NCBI RefSeq assembly: GCF_950023065.1
Contig: NC_088678.1
Location: forward strand, 12,452,580 to 12,516,579
Source: Planococcus citri
Taxonomy: Eukaryota; Arthropoda; Insecta; Hemiptera; Pseudococcidae
Length of the DNA stretch: 64,000 bases
Direction of reading: 5' to 3'
Position numbers and translations under genes: made by a program. The notes under the pieces were generated by a model that was not told the DNA's origin, searched no databases, and worked only from the letters and a program-made list of their open reading frames with translations. Shown piece by piece: positions 1-12,065 of this stretch; the first letter of the stretch is position 1, and every line of letters starts with the position of its first letter.

Positions 1-545
1 ACCTACTTCAGAAGATGATGAAAAAAAAAAAAAAAAAAACAGTGAAAATTATGTTATAATGCTGAAAACTATGGTCTGTAGGTACCACCCAATGTGAAAA
101 ATATTGGTTTTAAAAATTTATATGTGCTAGCAGAGAATTTCATTGTGAACATTTTGGTGTACCTATTAACATTTGGATTCAAGTGTAAATTAAAAATTGG
201 TGAATGTGTTCCTGAATGATACAGCTTTCATTTAAGACCAAAACCACATTTCTAGCTTCATTTGGAGGAGGGGGAAAAACTTCAAAAAACGGTCCGCTTC
301 ACCTCGTTGTATACAATTTTGTAATTAACAAATACGTTACAAGGCAAATGAACCAGTTGCTACATTTTTTTTCTATTGAAAAAATTGTAGATGTAATAGT
401 AACATTAGGATCTTGAATTAGCCAAATATTTCCAAGTTTGGTAACGGCAGGAGGATGTGGTGCAGATTGTATTAAAAAAATAATAATAAACAATTACGAA
501 TAACAAAATAATAAATGAAAGTAAAACTAATGACAAAATAAATTA
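1..545. repeat. Dispersed repeat, copy 1 (second copy near 13.14-14.29 kb)
   Basis: No gene is seen. The stretch from about 50 to 320 recurs at 13180-13330 and, after an interruption, at 14120-14270: the same order of words (a tract reading CTATGGTCTGT, then CCCAATGTGAAAAATATTGG, then GACCAAAACCACATTTCTAG). The second copy is split by about 790 bp that include an inverted-repeat element. A short A-run lies at 22-39. The 66-aa and 64-aa open frames here overlap on opposite strands and have no protein-like features. Confidence 0.6.
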
Positions 546-1225
546 TCGAGTTTCGCAACGCATTATCTTTGAATTTGGAACCACAAATTACGTTCTTCGA
601 GGCCAGCAGTCAAAATCATTTTTGACAAATGAATTTTTCATTTCAAAAAATACAATAAAAAATTAATGGTACGTCTGATTTGTATGTATCAGTGGATACA
701 TTCAACATTATATCAATTTAGCAGTTTCCCTTAAAAATAGCTAGCGTTGTATCATTAAGTTTGCTTCTCGGAATCACTTTTTAAAAAATTACTTACTAGT
801 TACTATGTATTTTGACTAATGTTTTTCCTTATGTTCAGACCAGCACCTCGCGGTCCCTCCCTGGCTGCAGCATCCAATTAGCTTTAGAATGTTGTGGTGA
901 TTTTTCAGTAATTTTACTACCTATCACTGCCATTTCAGATAGTACTAAATTGGCACCTAATACGTGATTACTTACCTATGTGATGTACACAGTTATCACA
1001 GCCTCACAAAGTTCAAAATTTTATCATTCTTAGAACCTTGTATGAAATCAGCTATTTATGTAAAATTGTACATAGGCACAACTGGCGCTTAGTGCATAGT
1101 TTTTTGCACCAGGATGCGTCATATGAGCTATTTGGTCGACGTTCGTTTCTCAATATTTTTCTACTTTTTCAAAGCGCGTGACATTTTCTAAGAAATCATT
1201 TTCGAAAAATTGAAAATGTATAATT
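546..1225. repeat. Noncoding repeat blocks shared with 8.94-9.56 kb and 14.5-15.1 kb
   Basis: The words AAAATAGCTAGCGTTGTAT (about 735), a CTGCAGCATCC tract (about 863) and AGTACTAAATTGGCACCTAAT (about 942) recur in the same order at 8990, 9250 and 9305 and again at 14546, 14841 and 14925. This is part of the ordered repeat family that makes up both flanks. No coding signal is visible. Confidence 0.6.
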
Positions 1226-1455
1226 AATCGTTGTGATTCGAGCTCCGGGTACTTTTCCATCCTAGCTCTTTATCGGGCTGTCAATGTAGCCTATCAGCCA
1301 ATGGTTTCGCTTTTTTTTCTTGTTGACAACTAATATGACATCACCTGGCTTGGCTCAATCAGTGCTGATCATCATTTGTCTGAGTCTTGATACTGACTCC
1401 AAAGCCATTGCAAATACATTGTTCTCCAAATTTTCTAAAATTTGGACTCAATTTT
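1226..1455 (-). pseudogene. BEL/Pao-like Pol C-terminal fragment (short second copy)
   Basis: This minus-strand stretch is a diverged partial copy of the fragment at 2941-3590. Both share the plus-strand words CCAATGGTTT, GTTGACAACTAATATGAC and GCTTGGCTCAATC in the same order. The encoded segment corresponds to the hydrophobic strand region that follows the integrase core in BEL/Pao Pol proteins. The frame is broken and no start is present, so it is a dead relic. It has been absorbed into the surrounding repeat mosaic, since weaker versions of its downstream end appear near 9660 and 15175. Confidence 0.45.
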
Positions 1456-1770
1456 CCTTAAAAGTCAAAATAAAGGTGATTTTTTGACATTTTTGACCTT
1501 TCAGCCGACTAAATAACTCAAAACTAAAGTACCAGATGCTAACCAAGTCAATTAAGATTTTAGAAGAGCAGCTGTGATTAATTGTAGTATAATTGTGTGG
1601 AAATCACTTGAAATATAATATGATTGGACTAATTTAACAGTTTTGCTGACCTTTTGAGTTTGTTTTGAGAAATCATTTTTTTTAAAATTACTTATTTCGG
1701 GTCAGGCTTTTTCTTATAAACTATAAACACCAAACTGCAGGAAACGGGGAAAAGGGACAGTAGTAAAATC
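1456..1770. repeat. Repeat block A (GAGCAGCTGTGATTAAT family)
   Basis: The block contains the recurring sequence GAGCAGCTGTGATTAAT, then an AATCACTTGAAATAT tract, then an ATCATTTTTTTTAAAATTACTTATTT-type end. The same order is seen at about 4485-4600, 5590-5750, 8295-8340, 20345-20470 and 22320-22421. Nothing coding is seen. Confidence 0.6.
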
Positions 1771-1968
1771 TTGTGTCATGCCAATTTCTCCCGCTGGGTG
1801 CTTTTGGCTGCGCTATACGCTAGTTTGCAGGCAACAGGGAAGAGGTATGGGTTGGATGCTCTTGGTTACGCACGCTGTACTTCGCAGTTCGCATGGTACT
1901 TTGTTCAAGAATTCGACACCAGCGCAGCCAAAAGCACCCAGGGGGATAAATTGGCATGACAAACACAA
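1771..1968. mobile_element. Small inverted-repeat (MITE-like) element
   Basis: About 198 bp bounded by a long inverted repeat. The left arm from about 1778 contains ATGCCAATTT and GGGTGCTTTTGGCTGCGCT; the right arm at 1921-1957 holds their reverse complement. The arms are nearly 40 bp with a few mismatches, and the loop is only about 105 bp. There is no transposase, so a non-autonomous DNA element is likely. The overlapping short ORFs here are the two faces of the palindrome. No target duplication could be fixed. Confidence 0.6.
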
Positions 1969-2226
1969 TTTAGCCAATATGGCCTCTAGTTTGTTGTCTT
2001 CCCCCAGGTACAGTGTCTATTATTATAAACATTAAAAGCTCGTGTAATTTACTACTACTGGTCTCAATTTCTTAAAATTCATGTTATGAAACAATTTCGA
2101 AGTACCTATACATTTTGCATAAAAATACATAATTATTAAATACCTAAAATCAAGAAACAGTCTTGCAAGTTGGTAAATTAAGTTTGTATTTCATATTTGT
2201 ACCCCCCTCAAAACTGTTGGTATCTA

Positions 2227-2836
2227 AGGTGCACCGGGGCAAGTCAGAATGATTTTTCGCAATTTCAACTTTGACCAGCTGTTACTCCCCTTCTAATGAA
2301 CCAATATGGATAAAATTTATTATGTAGGTTCCCATAAGGGTTCTTAACCTATGGTGAAAATTTGAGCGCGATTGACACAGTAGCTTTCGCTCAGTGGAAT
2401 AAAATATAAACTGTCCTGACTTACCCCAATTGGGGGAAGTCAGAACAGGCTAAACTTTGCAGAGGCGTAGATCACAAACCGAGCGTCCTAGAATAATTAC
2501 ATAGAAACAAAATTGTAGAGAATTTAATTCTCTTTGAGATCACTCTCATCAGATTTTCACTAGGACGCACGGTTCGTCCGCTATATGCGAAAAACTAAGA
2601 AATAGAAAGTCTGTATTTTAGACCAAATTCAAAATAAGTTCAAAACAACAACAAAATACGTATAATTGAACCAAAGACATCTAAAATGAAACTGAATCGC
2701 GAAAATTTTTATGCCGTGATGAAGTAGGGGTAGTACCCTCAAGTCACCTTTAGTGGCACTTCGCCAGATATAAACCTCTAGGCGCTAGAGCAAGTTTTCT
2801 AACTTACCCCGAATTCCAACTTCCCCCAGTGCACCT
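2227..2836. mobile_element. MITE with AGGTGCACYGGGG termini and TA target duplication
   Basis: The left end reads AGGTGCACCGGGGCAAGT, and the right end is the reverse complement of AGGTGCACTGGGGGAAGT. TA flanks both ends (2225-2226 and 2837-2838), as expected for Tc1/mariner-type insertion. The flank after the right TA (TCGAAATGTTTGTCA) matches an uninterrupted version near 5999-6015, which supports the boundary. An internal palindrome (CTGACTTACCCC / GGGGGAAGTCAG) lies at about 2416-2446. No open frame of transposase size is present. Confidence 0.75.
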
Positions 2837-2940
2837 TATCGAAATGTTTGTCAGAAGAAAAAACAAACAAAAAAGTAAAAATCTATCAGATTTTTTAAAA
2901 AAATAAAAAATAGCGCGAATATAACGCAAAACATAATGAT

Positions 2941-3590
2941 ATAGTTGGCGAATTAGGAGCAATTCATTCGCTGTCATCTTCTTCGATTTTCGTGACAGTG
3001 ATCTCCGACTCTAGCCATTTGTCTCGCTCTTCTGGAGGTGGTGTCAGGTGAACAACTCCACTGGAACTGGCGATCGGATCAGTGTCTATATCTGCGCTGT
3101 CCTCAATCTCCAGCGATTCAATTCCATTGCGGATATTTGTCTCCATAGGACATAGTTCACATAATGGTTGTTTAGTGTAACCATTCTTGGTCTTGATTCA
3201 AGCTCCACGTACTTTCCCATCCAAGCTCTTTATCAGGCTGTCAATGTAGGCTATTAGCCAATGGTTTTGCTTTTTTATGTTGTTGACAACTAATATGACG
3301 TCACCTGGCTTGGCTCAATCGGTGCTGATCATCGTTTGTCGGAGGCTTGATACTGACTTTGAAGCCATTGCAAATACGTTGTTCTCCTAATTTGCCAAAA
3401 TTTGGACACAATTTCTTGCTTGTTTTTGCATGCCGCTTCGTTGTCTTCTTCGATGAAGTAGGTGCGCTGAAAATGGTTAGACGTAATGACAATATGTTCT
3501 TGATCAGTGCCAACATAAGTGAGTCGCCCATAGTTTAAAATTCCGACAATCTGGTGACTATATGTTGCGAAGTCTTGGCTCATCTAACGA
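2941..3590 (-). pseudogene. BEL/Pao-like Pol C-terminal fragment (DUF5641-type), decayed
   Basis: Read on the minus strand from about 3584, three pieces follow each other in shifted frames. The first (3583-3329) contains FWQIRRTTYLQWLQSQYQ, which fits the FWxxWxxEYLxxLQ pattern that opens the DUF5641 region after a BEL/Pao integrase. The second, after an in-frame stop, has VGDVILVV-like and HWLIAYIDSLIKSLDGKVRG-like strands (GD, W and DGKVR landmarks). The third (to 2964) is an acidic tail ending in a stop. Internal stops (after SDKR and in the GA/IKTKNG segment) show it is dead. Protease, RT and the integrase core are absent from the window, so this is a truncated 3' relic. Confidence 0.6.
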
Positions 3591-3801
3591 ATGACGATGA
3601 AATATATGAAAAAGCGCTGATTTTGTGAGGCTGACAAGGCGTTCATACACTCCACCCATCCATGGCAAGTGTTTGAGTATGAATTTTCCACTGGAATTTG
3701 TGAGTTATTTTTAATTTTCTGTTAATTTTTCAACTTTATGGTAAATAATCACATCAGGTGAATCCTGTGAATTATATTAAGATAATCCTTTCATAAACTA
3801 A

Positions 3802-4426
3802 CAAGGGAGGTGCCCCAGCTGACATGCACCGATTTTGATGATTCTTGCACCATTGGATAGAGGACATGGAACATAGTCTACCACAAAAATTTCAGCTGCT
3901 GAAGTTGATATTTTGATTTTTCAGAGCAATTTTTCGATTTTCACATAGCAATTGTGAAAATAGAAAAATCGCCCTGGAAGGGTCAAATATCAACTTCAGC
4001 AGCTGAAAATTTCACTGTGGGCTAGTCTCATCATATGTATTGAAATGCCCAAATAATATTGAAGGTTTCGGTATGCGACCTCAGTGACTATTTTTGGCCA
4101 ATTTTTCCAAATTGCAATGTGAAAATCAAAAAATCGCCCTGGAAGGCTCAAATATTAACTTCAGCAGCTGGAAATTTCACCGTGGGCAGTCTTATCATAA
4201 GTATTGAAATGCCCAAATAATATGGAAGGTTTAGGTATGCGACCTCCGCCGACTATTTTTGGCCAATTTTTCCAAATTGCAATGTGAAAATCAAAAAATT
4301 GCCCTGGAGGGCTCAAATATTAACTTCAGCAGCTGAAAATTTTGTGGTAGACTATGTTCGATGTCCTCTATCCAATGGTGCAAGAATCATTTAAATAGAT
4401 GCTTGTCACCTGGGGCACCTCCCTTG
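3802..4426. mobile_element. MITE with CAAGGGAGGTGCCCC terminal repeats and internal tandem repeats
   Basis: A 625-bp element starts CAAGGGAGGTGCCCC and ends GGGGCACCTCCCTTG. The inverted similarity continues inward (GTCTACCACA... / ...TGTGGTAGAC and CCATTGGATAGAGGACAT / reverse complement). TAA is present at both borders, which would suit a 3-bp PIF/Harbinger-type duplication; a TA duplication cannot be excluded. Inside are two tandem copies of a roughly 180-bp unit carrying TTGAAATGCCCAAATAATAT. A diverged relative of the end (GCTTGTCACC...GGCGCC) occurs near 60390. No transposase is encoded. Confidence 0.75.
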
Positions 4427-5830
4427 TAAGTACATATAAGGTATAGACTATAGATGCTCACTAAGTCAAATTTACTTTTTTTAGACGAGCAGCTGTGATT
4501 AATACAATTGTGTGGAAATCACTTGAAATATGATTGAACCAATTAACCAGTTTGCTTATTGGGTTTGCTTCGCGGAATCACTTTAAAAATTACTTATTTT
4601 AAGGAAGGAAATTCGGTGAGGAATTTTACATTGAAGGATTGACAATTTTATTTGAGGAAAGTAATAGCAAAAAGAGGCAGGAAAGGTAGGTAGGGTCGGA
4701 AATGGTGCCCAGAAATATCGTTAACCCCTAAGAAAGTTTTTTTTATTAAAAATATAGGTTGGCAATGCAAAATAGATGTATATGATTGGTGGATTGTTAT
4801 CACCTCAGTCTAACAACTAATCATGCGCTATCATTATTATCATTCAATGTGATCAGCCGAAACATTTAGCAGAAGACTTTTTTTTAGGGGTTCACGATAT
4901 TTCTGGACACCCTGTAGGTAGGAAAATAGGTAACCTACTATACCACTAATATTTAAAATACTTTATTCATAAAAATTACTTTCCAAATCAAAAACGAAAA
5001 AATTATTAGCGGATATTTACGAGTACCTACCTACGTCCTACATTGACCAAATGGTCAGTAATTTTAACCAACAAACTGGGGGACTCGTTCCTAGCATAAA
5101 AATGCTTTTTAGATCGAAAATTGAATAAAAAATGGAATAAAAATTAAGCAAACTACTTTCGAAATTACTTTTAAAAAAACAATCAGCATTATTTTTATCG
5201 AATATGGATCAATTTCGTTGATCATAATATAATTAACGAGAAACACATATTTAAATTCGTACCTGAATTATATGTTCCTATTTCTAAAAAAATGCTTTGA
5301 AACTTGCGATTGAGCAATATGAGCATTTATTAAACATCAATAAAATTAAATTAACAAAAAAAAATAATAATAAAATGGTAAATCAGACTCCATTCCCCTC
5401 AAATTGAGGATTTTTGTATAAATTTGTTACAGTTTTTCAAAATTATTACGTGTCATTTTACTCTTTCCCGTGTCCTTTTAGAGTCTCAACGATACTTACA
5501 ATTTTTATATCTTAATGGTATCTAAATAATCACATCAGGTGAATGCTGTGAATTATTTCATAAGCTATAGATGCACCAAATCAAACTTACATTTTTAGAA
5601 GAGCAGTTGTTACCAATATCAAACAGCTATGGATAAGTATATGTTGGTGTGGAAATCACATGAAATAATATTGGACCAATTTAACAGTTTTGCTTATTGC
5701 GTTTTTTTCGCGGAATTACTTTTTTTTAAATTACTTATTTTGAGACATGCTTTTTCTTAAGAGCATTTCGTTGCGTGATTGGCTGTCATTTTGAAAACGG
5801 CAGTTTACGGTAATACGAGTATGTTTGTGC
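4427..5830. repeat. Ordered repeat blocks A and B
   Basis: Block A (4485-4600) is followed by block B (about 4605-5345). Block B is marked by GGATTGACAATTTTATTTGA, GGAAAGTAA and TTGACCAAATGGTCAGTAAT. The same A-then-B order recurs at 20200-21060 and 47243-47900. In this copy block B is broken by a small MITE at about 4704-4911. A second block A follows at 5510-5760, ending in the CGTTGCGTGATTGGCTGTCA word shared with about 20490. No coding sequence is seen. Confidence 0.65.
4704..4911. mobile_element. Short MITE nested in repeat block B
   Basis: The ends are inverted copies: GGTGCCCAGAAATATCG on the left and CGATATTTCTGGACACC on the right, followed inward by AACCCCTAA / TTAGGGGTT. The block B copies at 20.6 kb and 47.4 kb lack this segment, so they serve as empty sites. 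The exact border is uncertain by a few bases because the right end continues into CTGTA, as in mariner ends beginning CAGGGTG. Confidence 0.65.
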
Positions 5831-7640
5831 TTTACTGGATGGGTTTTCATTTTTTGAAAAAATTGTGAAGTACCTACTTGTAAGTTTTCATTTGAAAATA
5901 CCTAATCATAAAATAAAATTAATCAAATTGTGAAAGTATCTAGCGAGTGGGTACATCACATTTGCTTTTCATATTTTGAACTTCATCTCTCTAACTTGTA
6001 TTGAAATGTTTGTCAAAATTCATTTCTGAGCACAAATAGCATGAGAAACGGTTTTCAAAAAATTACAATCACTTTGAAGAAATTCCTTCTTCTCTTTGAA
6101 CAAGTGTAGCTCTACTCGATTGGGGTTACGGCCATCTCCAATAGTCATTTTATGGGATATTTTCTATCAATTAAATCTACACAGTTACGTTTTTGTGTTT
6201 GGGTTGATATTTGAGGAGAAAAATGTCAACAACTGAATTTGGGATGCTATCTAATCCACAATTCAAGGGAACACTCACACTGGACAGGACTGGACACCTC
6301 AGATCCTTGATTAGGGTTCAAAAATGGACCAGTGTTTACCAAATTTCAGCTTCCTAGAAAATTTCTCGAATGACCGTTTGTTTTCGGCCAACTCTACTGA
6401 ACCTTACCAGAGTGTTGTAACTGCCTAAATACTTACCTACATAGTACATTATGAAATTATTAAGCATTCTTTAGAATTATTGGGTCTAAAAAAAAGACAC
6501 TTTTTTCTCATACATGTTGAAAGTGGCTATTGGAAAATATTGATAGGTATTTGAAAATGTGAGCTGGAAAGAAGATCCTCACAGCTGTAGCTGCTCAATC
6601 ATAGATTTTGAGATTTTTGGTGTACTTATGTATTTTTTGAAAAAAATTGTGCCCCAAAAAATAGACTTTTTCTCGTTCATGTTGCAAGTGGCCCTATAAA
6701 TGTGTTTTAGTTGGAATGTGTGACTTGGAAAGAAGGTTTCCAGAGTTTTAACTGCTCAATCGTGCATTATTTCCACTGACTTATTTAAAAATATTGCGTA
6801 GACACCTAGGTACATAAAAAAATGAATAAAACATCCATAATGGCTTACCCATTGAATATTTACAATCTTACCTACATCGCACATTCTGATGGAACTGATG
6901 CAACTCAAGATATTGGGGCTGGTGCTTGATTCATTTTCTTACAACCTGTCATGGTTTTACAAGTGATTTTGAAGTTTGATAAAATTATGTACTTTCTGTT
7001 GTGATTATGTCTGATTTAGTTCTCGATCAATCACTGCTAGTAATGTAGGTATCATACTAGCCATTCCCTGATTGGTTATTGATACCTAATTAATATGCGT
7101 AAGTAAGCGTACTACTTCTATAAGTACAAGTTTAACTACCTAAGTGAATAATTACTTGAGCCCACACAAAATGTACTTATAAAACGACACTCTTGATTGT
7201 TATGATTGATGGCACAGTTTATAAACTAGGTATTGGTCGCTGGACTTAAAAACGACCTTGCAATTTTCACACCTCAGTACAATTTTCCCGTATGATATTT
7301 GTACATCAAGGTAAAACAAAAAAATTATAGGTGTTCTTTTAAAATGCAAAAGTGAATATTTTTGAGGTGTCGGCTCCCTAAATTTTTAAATTATATCACA
7401 TGATTCTCAAATACAAAATATTAGCCCATTTATAGGTCATTAACCCGTTCCGAGTTGGGTCTAGAAGATTCAAATAGGATTTAACAAAGGTTTACTAAGT
7501 GAACATTGCATTTAAATTCCTCACTTATGTGCTTAAAAATTGCAACGAAATGTTACAAAATTGTGCCAAATACTTTATAAAACAATAACAGGGTGATAGG
7601 GACCCCTACGCACTCCCCATCCGGAAAATATGGATGAAAA
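5831..7640. repeat. Ordered repeat blocks C to H
   Basis: The landmark words occur in this order: TGTTGAAAGTGGC (6518), GAGCTGGAAAGAAGATCCTC (about 6561), TGGTGCTTGATTCATTTTCTT (6921), CATACTAGCCATTCCCTGAT (7051), a TTGGTCGCTGGACTTAAAA tract (7233), CATTAACCCGTTCCGAGTTG (7439) and GGGTGATAGGGACCCCTA (about 7591). All or part of this order recurs at 9.7-10.5, 15.2-16.0 plus 17.7, 21.2-21.7, 48.2-49.0, 50.0-50.9, 52.1-53.0 and 58.6-58.9 kb. No gene is visible. Confidence 0.65.
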
Positions 7641-9239
7641 TTGAAATACATATCGTAAACAAGTATTACACACTTACAAAACCATGATCTGAGCAGAAGC
7701 AGATGTACGAGTAGGTATGTAAAGTAGGTACTTACCTACTCGTACCTATGGTAAAAATAAAATAACTCCCATAAAATTATTGAGAATTGGGATTCATTTT
7801 GAATGAAAATTGTAAGCGAAAGATATCTAAACAAGTATTACATATTACAATTACTTATTAATCGTACCTATTATTTTAATTTGCGAACTATTGCAATTTT
7901 TAACTCCTCGGGTCTTTTTAAAAATTTTCTCCGAGTCTCGCCAAAGCATTTTTTTCATCTTAATGATGAATAAGCGATATTAGGTAAATCCTGTGAGTTA
8001 TCTTTAGATCATATTTCTCATTGCAGGATACTTGGTCAAGAAATTCATTTGAAAATAATTATACAAGTATTTGAAGATTTTTTCAATCAAAATTTTTATT
8101 CGCAAAGTATAAAATGGTCATTTTTATCTCTCTCGTATCCTTTAACAGTCTCAACGATTCTTACATTCTTTTTTACCTTAGTGATAAATAATCAATGCGA
8201 ATAATTATCTTCAGATAGGTAATTTTTTCATCAACTACAGATAGGTACAGTACCTACCCACCAAGTAGAATTTATTCCTATGGTATTTACATTTTTAGAA
8301 GAGTAGATGATTAAACTTATATTATGTAGAAATTACTTGAAACATGGCAAGTTATAATGAAACATACCTAGTAAAAATTAGGTACCTACTCAAAATATTG
8401 ATAAAATAATACAGAAATTAAAAAATAGTAACCAAAGTCATCAAAACGATTTAGAATAATGAAAGCCAGAAAGCCTTGTTTAGAATAGAGAAAAATTCTA
8501 AAACTATCTTCAAAGATTGTTTCAAACTTCTTAGAAATGGATGGATGTATTACGTATTGTGAAAATTTCATCTTAAAATGTAGGTTAGGTACTCACCTAC
8601 CTACATATTTTTCAATATTTTTGTAATTGTTTTAGGAAGGAGGTACTTATGTACTTATTCATTTTTAAACACTTTTGTTGATAAGCATACTAACAAAACT
8701 TTCTTCACTACAAAATTAATACTTTTCTCACGGTTCGTTTAATTTTTGTGGAATAGGTATCTAGTATTTCAAAATTGAAGTAGGTAACTTTTAAATAGAA
8801 GAAAAACGACTTTATCTATTCCTAAGGTAACTTTTTATGGTAAAATAGTAAGTAGGTACCAAATCTAATACCCACATATTATGTTTCGCAGTTTCTCGAA
8901 TTTATTAGGTAAGTATATTGGTACCTACTTGGTATGGTACACGACTGATTTGTGTCAGTGGATGTATTGGATCAATTTGACACTTTCGCTTAAAACTAGC
9001 TAGCGTTGTATGTATCGTTAAGTTTGCTTCGCGGAATCACTTTCTTAAAAATTACTTGCTAGTTTCACTAATATTTTTTTCTTATAGAAACCGGCTGATA
9101 TAGGTACTTAGATGGAAGTATACGCTATCTCCTGTAAAGGAGCGCGACTACGACGACGATGATAGGTAATCATCATACATAGTTTGTTTTGTAGGTTATT
9201 GATTTTTTCAGGTGTTCACACGTTAACACCATATTTTTC
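7641..9239. other. Gene-free AT-rich stretch with partial repeat blocks
   Basis: Parts of block A are recognisable at 7950-8000 and 8280-8340, and a stretch at about 8340-8420 (GATAAAATAATACAGAAATTA) recurs at about 56130. The word AGCTAGCGTTGTATGTATCG marks another block near 8997. The 61-aa minus-strand frame here has no recognisable protein features. Nothing else is supported. Confidence 0.4.
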
Positions 9240-10480
9240 TCCACGCTGACTGCAGCATCCGATGAGTTTTAGTATATTTTGGTGATTTTTCATTAGATAG
9301 GTACTAAATTGGCACCTAATAGTTACCTATGTGATGTGCATTTCACGATTTGCACAGTTTTCACTGTACAAAGTTCAAAATTTTATCGTTCTTAGAACCT
9401 GTGCGTATTTTTTTACACCAGGATGCGTCACATGAGCTATTTGGTCGACGTTCGTTTCCCAATATTTACGTTTTCAAAGTGAGTGACACTGATCTAAGAA
9501 ATCATTTTCGAAAAGTTGAAAACTTATACTTAATTGAATTTAAATCATTTATGAATTAGGTAAGTACAAATTACCAAAGTATGTTATGGTTTGTTATGAA
9601 TTTTCAATTATTTTTGAAAATGCGATAATTTCATGGAACGGTTCCACATGTAGTTGTTCCACAGCCATTGTAAACGAGACTTAATTTTACTCAATTTTCC
9701 CAAAAGTCAAAATAACGTATTTTGAAATAATTAGGCGATAGGCATTCTTTGGAATTACCTTATTGGGTTTACAAAAACCCCCCTTTTTCTCATACATGTT
9801 GAAAGTGGCTTTTGGAAATTATTGATATTTGAAAATGTGAGTTAGATTGAAGATCCCCAAGTCTGTTGCTGCTCTATCATAGATTTTGAGATTTTGGGGG
9901 TATTTTTTGAAAAAAAAATTGTGCCCAAAAAATAGACTTTCTATCGTTTATGTTGGAAATGGCCCTCTAAATGTATTTATAGTTGGAAAATGTGGCTTGG
10001 AAAGAAGGTTTCCAGAGTTTTGACTGCTCAATCGTGCATTTGCACTGATTTACTTGAAAATATTGTGTAGAGAGACTATACGTAAAATAAATGAATAAAA
10101 CATCCATTAATACCAGTTAAATATTTACAATCTTGCCTAATTCAACTATTTCTGTGATGAAAATCACGATATTGGGACTGGTGCTTGATTTATTTTCTTA
10201 GGTACAACTTGTCAAGGTTATTTACTCCGACAAGTACTTTGAGGTTAGAATAAAATGCATTCTTTTTTACATGTTTCCTAAAATAACTTGAGAGAGAAAA
10301 ACTCATAACTGCTAGTGATGTAGGTATCATACTAGCCATTCCCTGATTAGTTATTGATAATTATGCATAGGTAATTAGGTATGCGTATTTCTGTACCTAA
10401 GTACTCCTATAGTAAGCTTAACTAAGTGAATAATTACTTACTTTGAGCCTACATAAAAGTATAAAACAACATAATATTTT
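9240..10480. repeat. Ordered repeat blocks, further copy
   Basis: The order matches 840-1170 (CTGCAGCATCC, then GGCACCTAAT, then CAAAATTTTATCGTTCTTAG), followed by block C (about 9780-10075), D (about 10176) and E (10320-10470, with CATACTAGCCATTCCCTGAT). The 69-aa plus-strand frame near 9350 lies inside this repeated DNA and is not convincing as a gene. Confidence 0.55.
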
Positions 10481-11489
10481 TAATAAATGTTTTGTAATTT
10501 TATGCAACGAAATCAAAGATACATATTCGGAGATGAAGACAAACTGCGGTTTATTCATGATTCTAAGGTGGGGTTCTTTGTGTAACATATTAAAATGAAA
10601 TTGGAATTTCCATGGAATGCCGAATGTTCAGTTTATTCTCATCAATTCAAAATTCCAGTTTTATTTTTAGGGGTTTCGCAGTGTTGAAATCAAATTTGAG
10701 AGAAAGTCATATGTGATGAAAAAATTTAAAGTGCAACATTGAAGCGTAAACAGAGTTTTGTTTACGTAGCCAAGTACCTACATAGGTACCATCAAAGGTA
10801 CTTCGAATGCAATTTGATTAAATAGAAAATTTTCTATTTCATCAAAGTACATACATTAAAGGGTTTTTAAAGAAGATGAGTTTGAAAACATTTAATAAAA
10901 ATAAAAACTAATTAAATTTAATACTACAATACTTAATTTGTTGAATTGTCTTTATAGTGAACCTTTTCTTCTTAAGAACTCAAAGTCAATTAAGAAAAAT
11001 GCGGCTTTTCCCTTTTTGTTGTATACTTTGATAAGAACTTCAACTCGACACTTGATAGGTAGTGTAAACGGGAAACCAAAGGTGATTTTGAAATAGTTTC
11101 AAAGTATTATTATCACTGCATTTTGATGCTATGTACTTTGACGATTTTAGTTTGAAGTATATCGGTTGCTTTTTAAGGTCATTTTCGTATTGAGTGACCA
11201 GAATACTAATCAGGGTGTCCAGTTCGAGGTCAACAAACTTCAGATTTGAATACAACGGGTTCTTACTTGAAGAAGAAAACAATTAGATGAGGTGTTGCCT
11301 ATTGTTGTAGAGCAATCATTTATAAAAACACTAAAAGAAACTGCATTAGTCAAACTGTCAAACATAAAATATTTGACGAAAATTGAAATTGATTTTTTGA
11401 CCTCCAATAAATAACAAACGTAGTAGTACTTACTTACTGTTTCATTAAAATTATATTTTTGAAGTTGCATTTTGCGAACTCTACCAGGC
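10481..11489. other. AT-rich stretch, no gene seen
   Basis: No protein-like frame was recognised. One segment at about 11173-11260 (a TTTTCGTATTGAGTGACCA word followed by ACTTCAGATTTGAATACAAC) recurs near 18779-18845 and 51819-51890, so at least part belongs to the flank repeat family. Confidence 0.4.
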
Positions 11490-11860
11490 TTCATTATTCA
11501 CGCATGCCTATCAGGTAGTCGGAGTCCCCCACCTGTCTTCGGAAAAGGATTTTAGGGAGCAGAATTTGGTGCCTAGGGGGGGTCAACAGGTGTTGATCTC
11601 CCCTTTGCATTACATGAGTTTCGGATATGGGGGGGGGGGACATTTGCGAGGAGGCTGGTGCACTTGCTAAGGGCTTCACACCAGCCTCTCACATTGGACT
11701 TAAGAGTCATCATCGAGTCGTATAACCGCTCGTGGTGGTATCGCGTACAAATCAACGCGTACCCTTATGCCAAATTGGGTATTTGGGCTGACATCCTTTA
11801 TGTTGGTATACTAGATATGGCTAATTATTATAGGCTGAAAGATGTAGGAAAATAGGTATG
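11490..11860. other. GC-richer island of unknown origin
   Basis: The stretch is clearly richer in G and C than its surroundings and has C-rich/G-rich runs (for example GGGGGGGGGG near 11630). Short overlapping frames of 60-65 aa exist on both strands, but none is recognised and all are short. It lies 200-1200 bp from the broken macro-domain gene and shares its base composition, so it may come from the same inserted element. That link is inference. Confidence 0.3.
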
Positions 11861-12065
11861 ATTAGTTAACTTGTTCTACTTTGCAAATATGTACAGCATT
11901 ATAATACAAAAAAGAAATTATAATACAAGAATGAAGCCCACGCTAAATTAGTTTAAGGTTATGGTTTTGAGAAGAATATATTTAGGATATGCATAGGTTT
12001 TGAAAAAATCTAACTATAGTTATTTACAGCTTGAGGTATGGCATTTTAATGGGTTATTTACAGGG

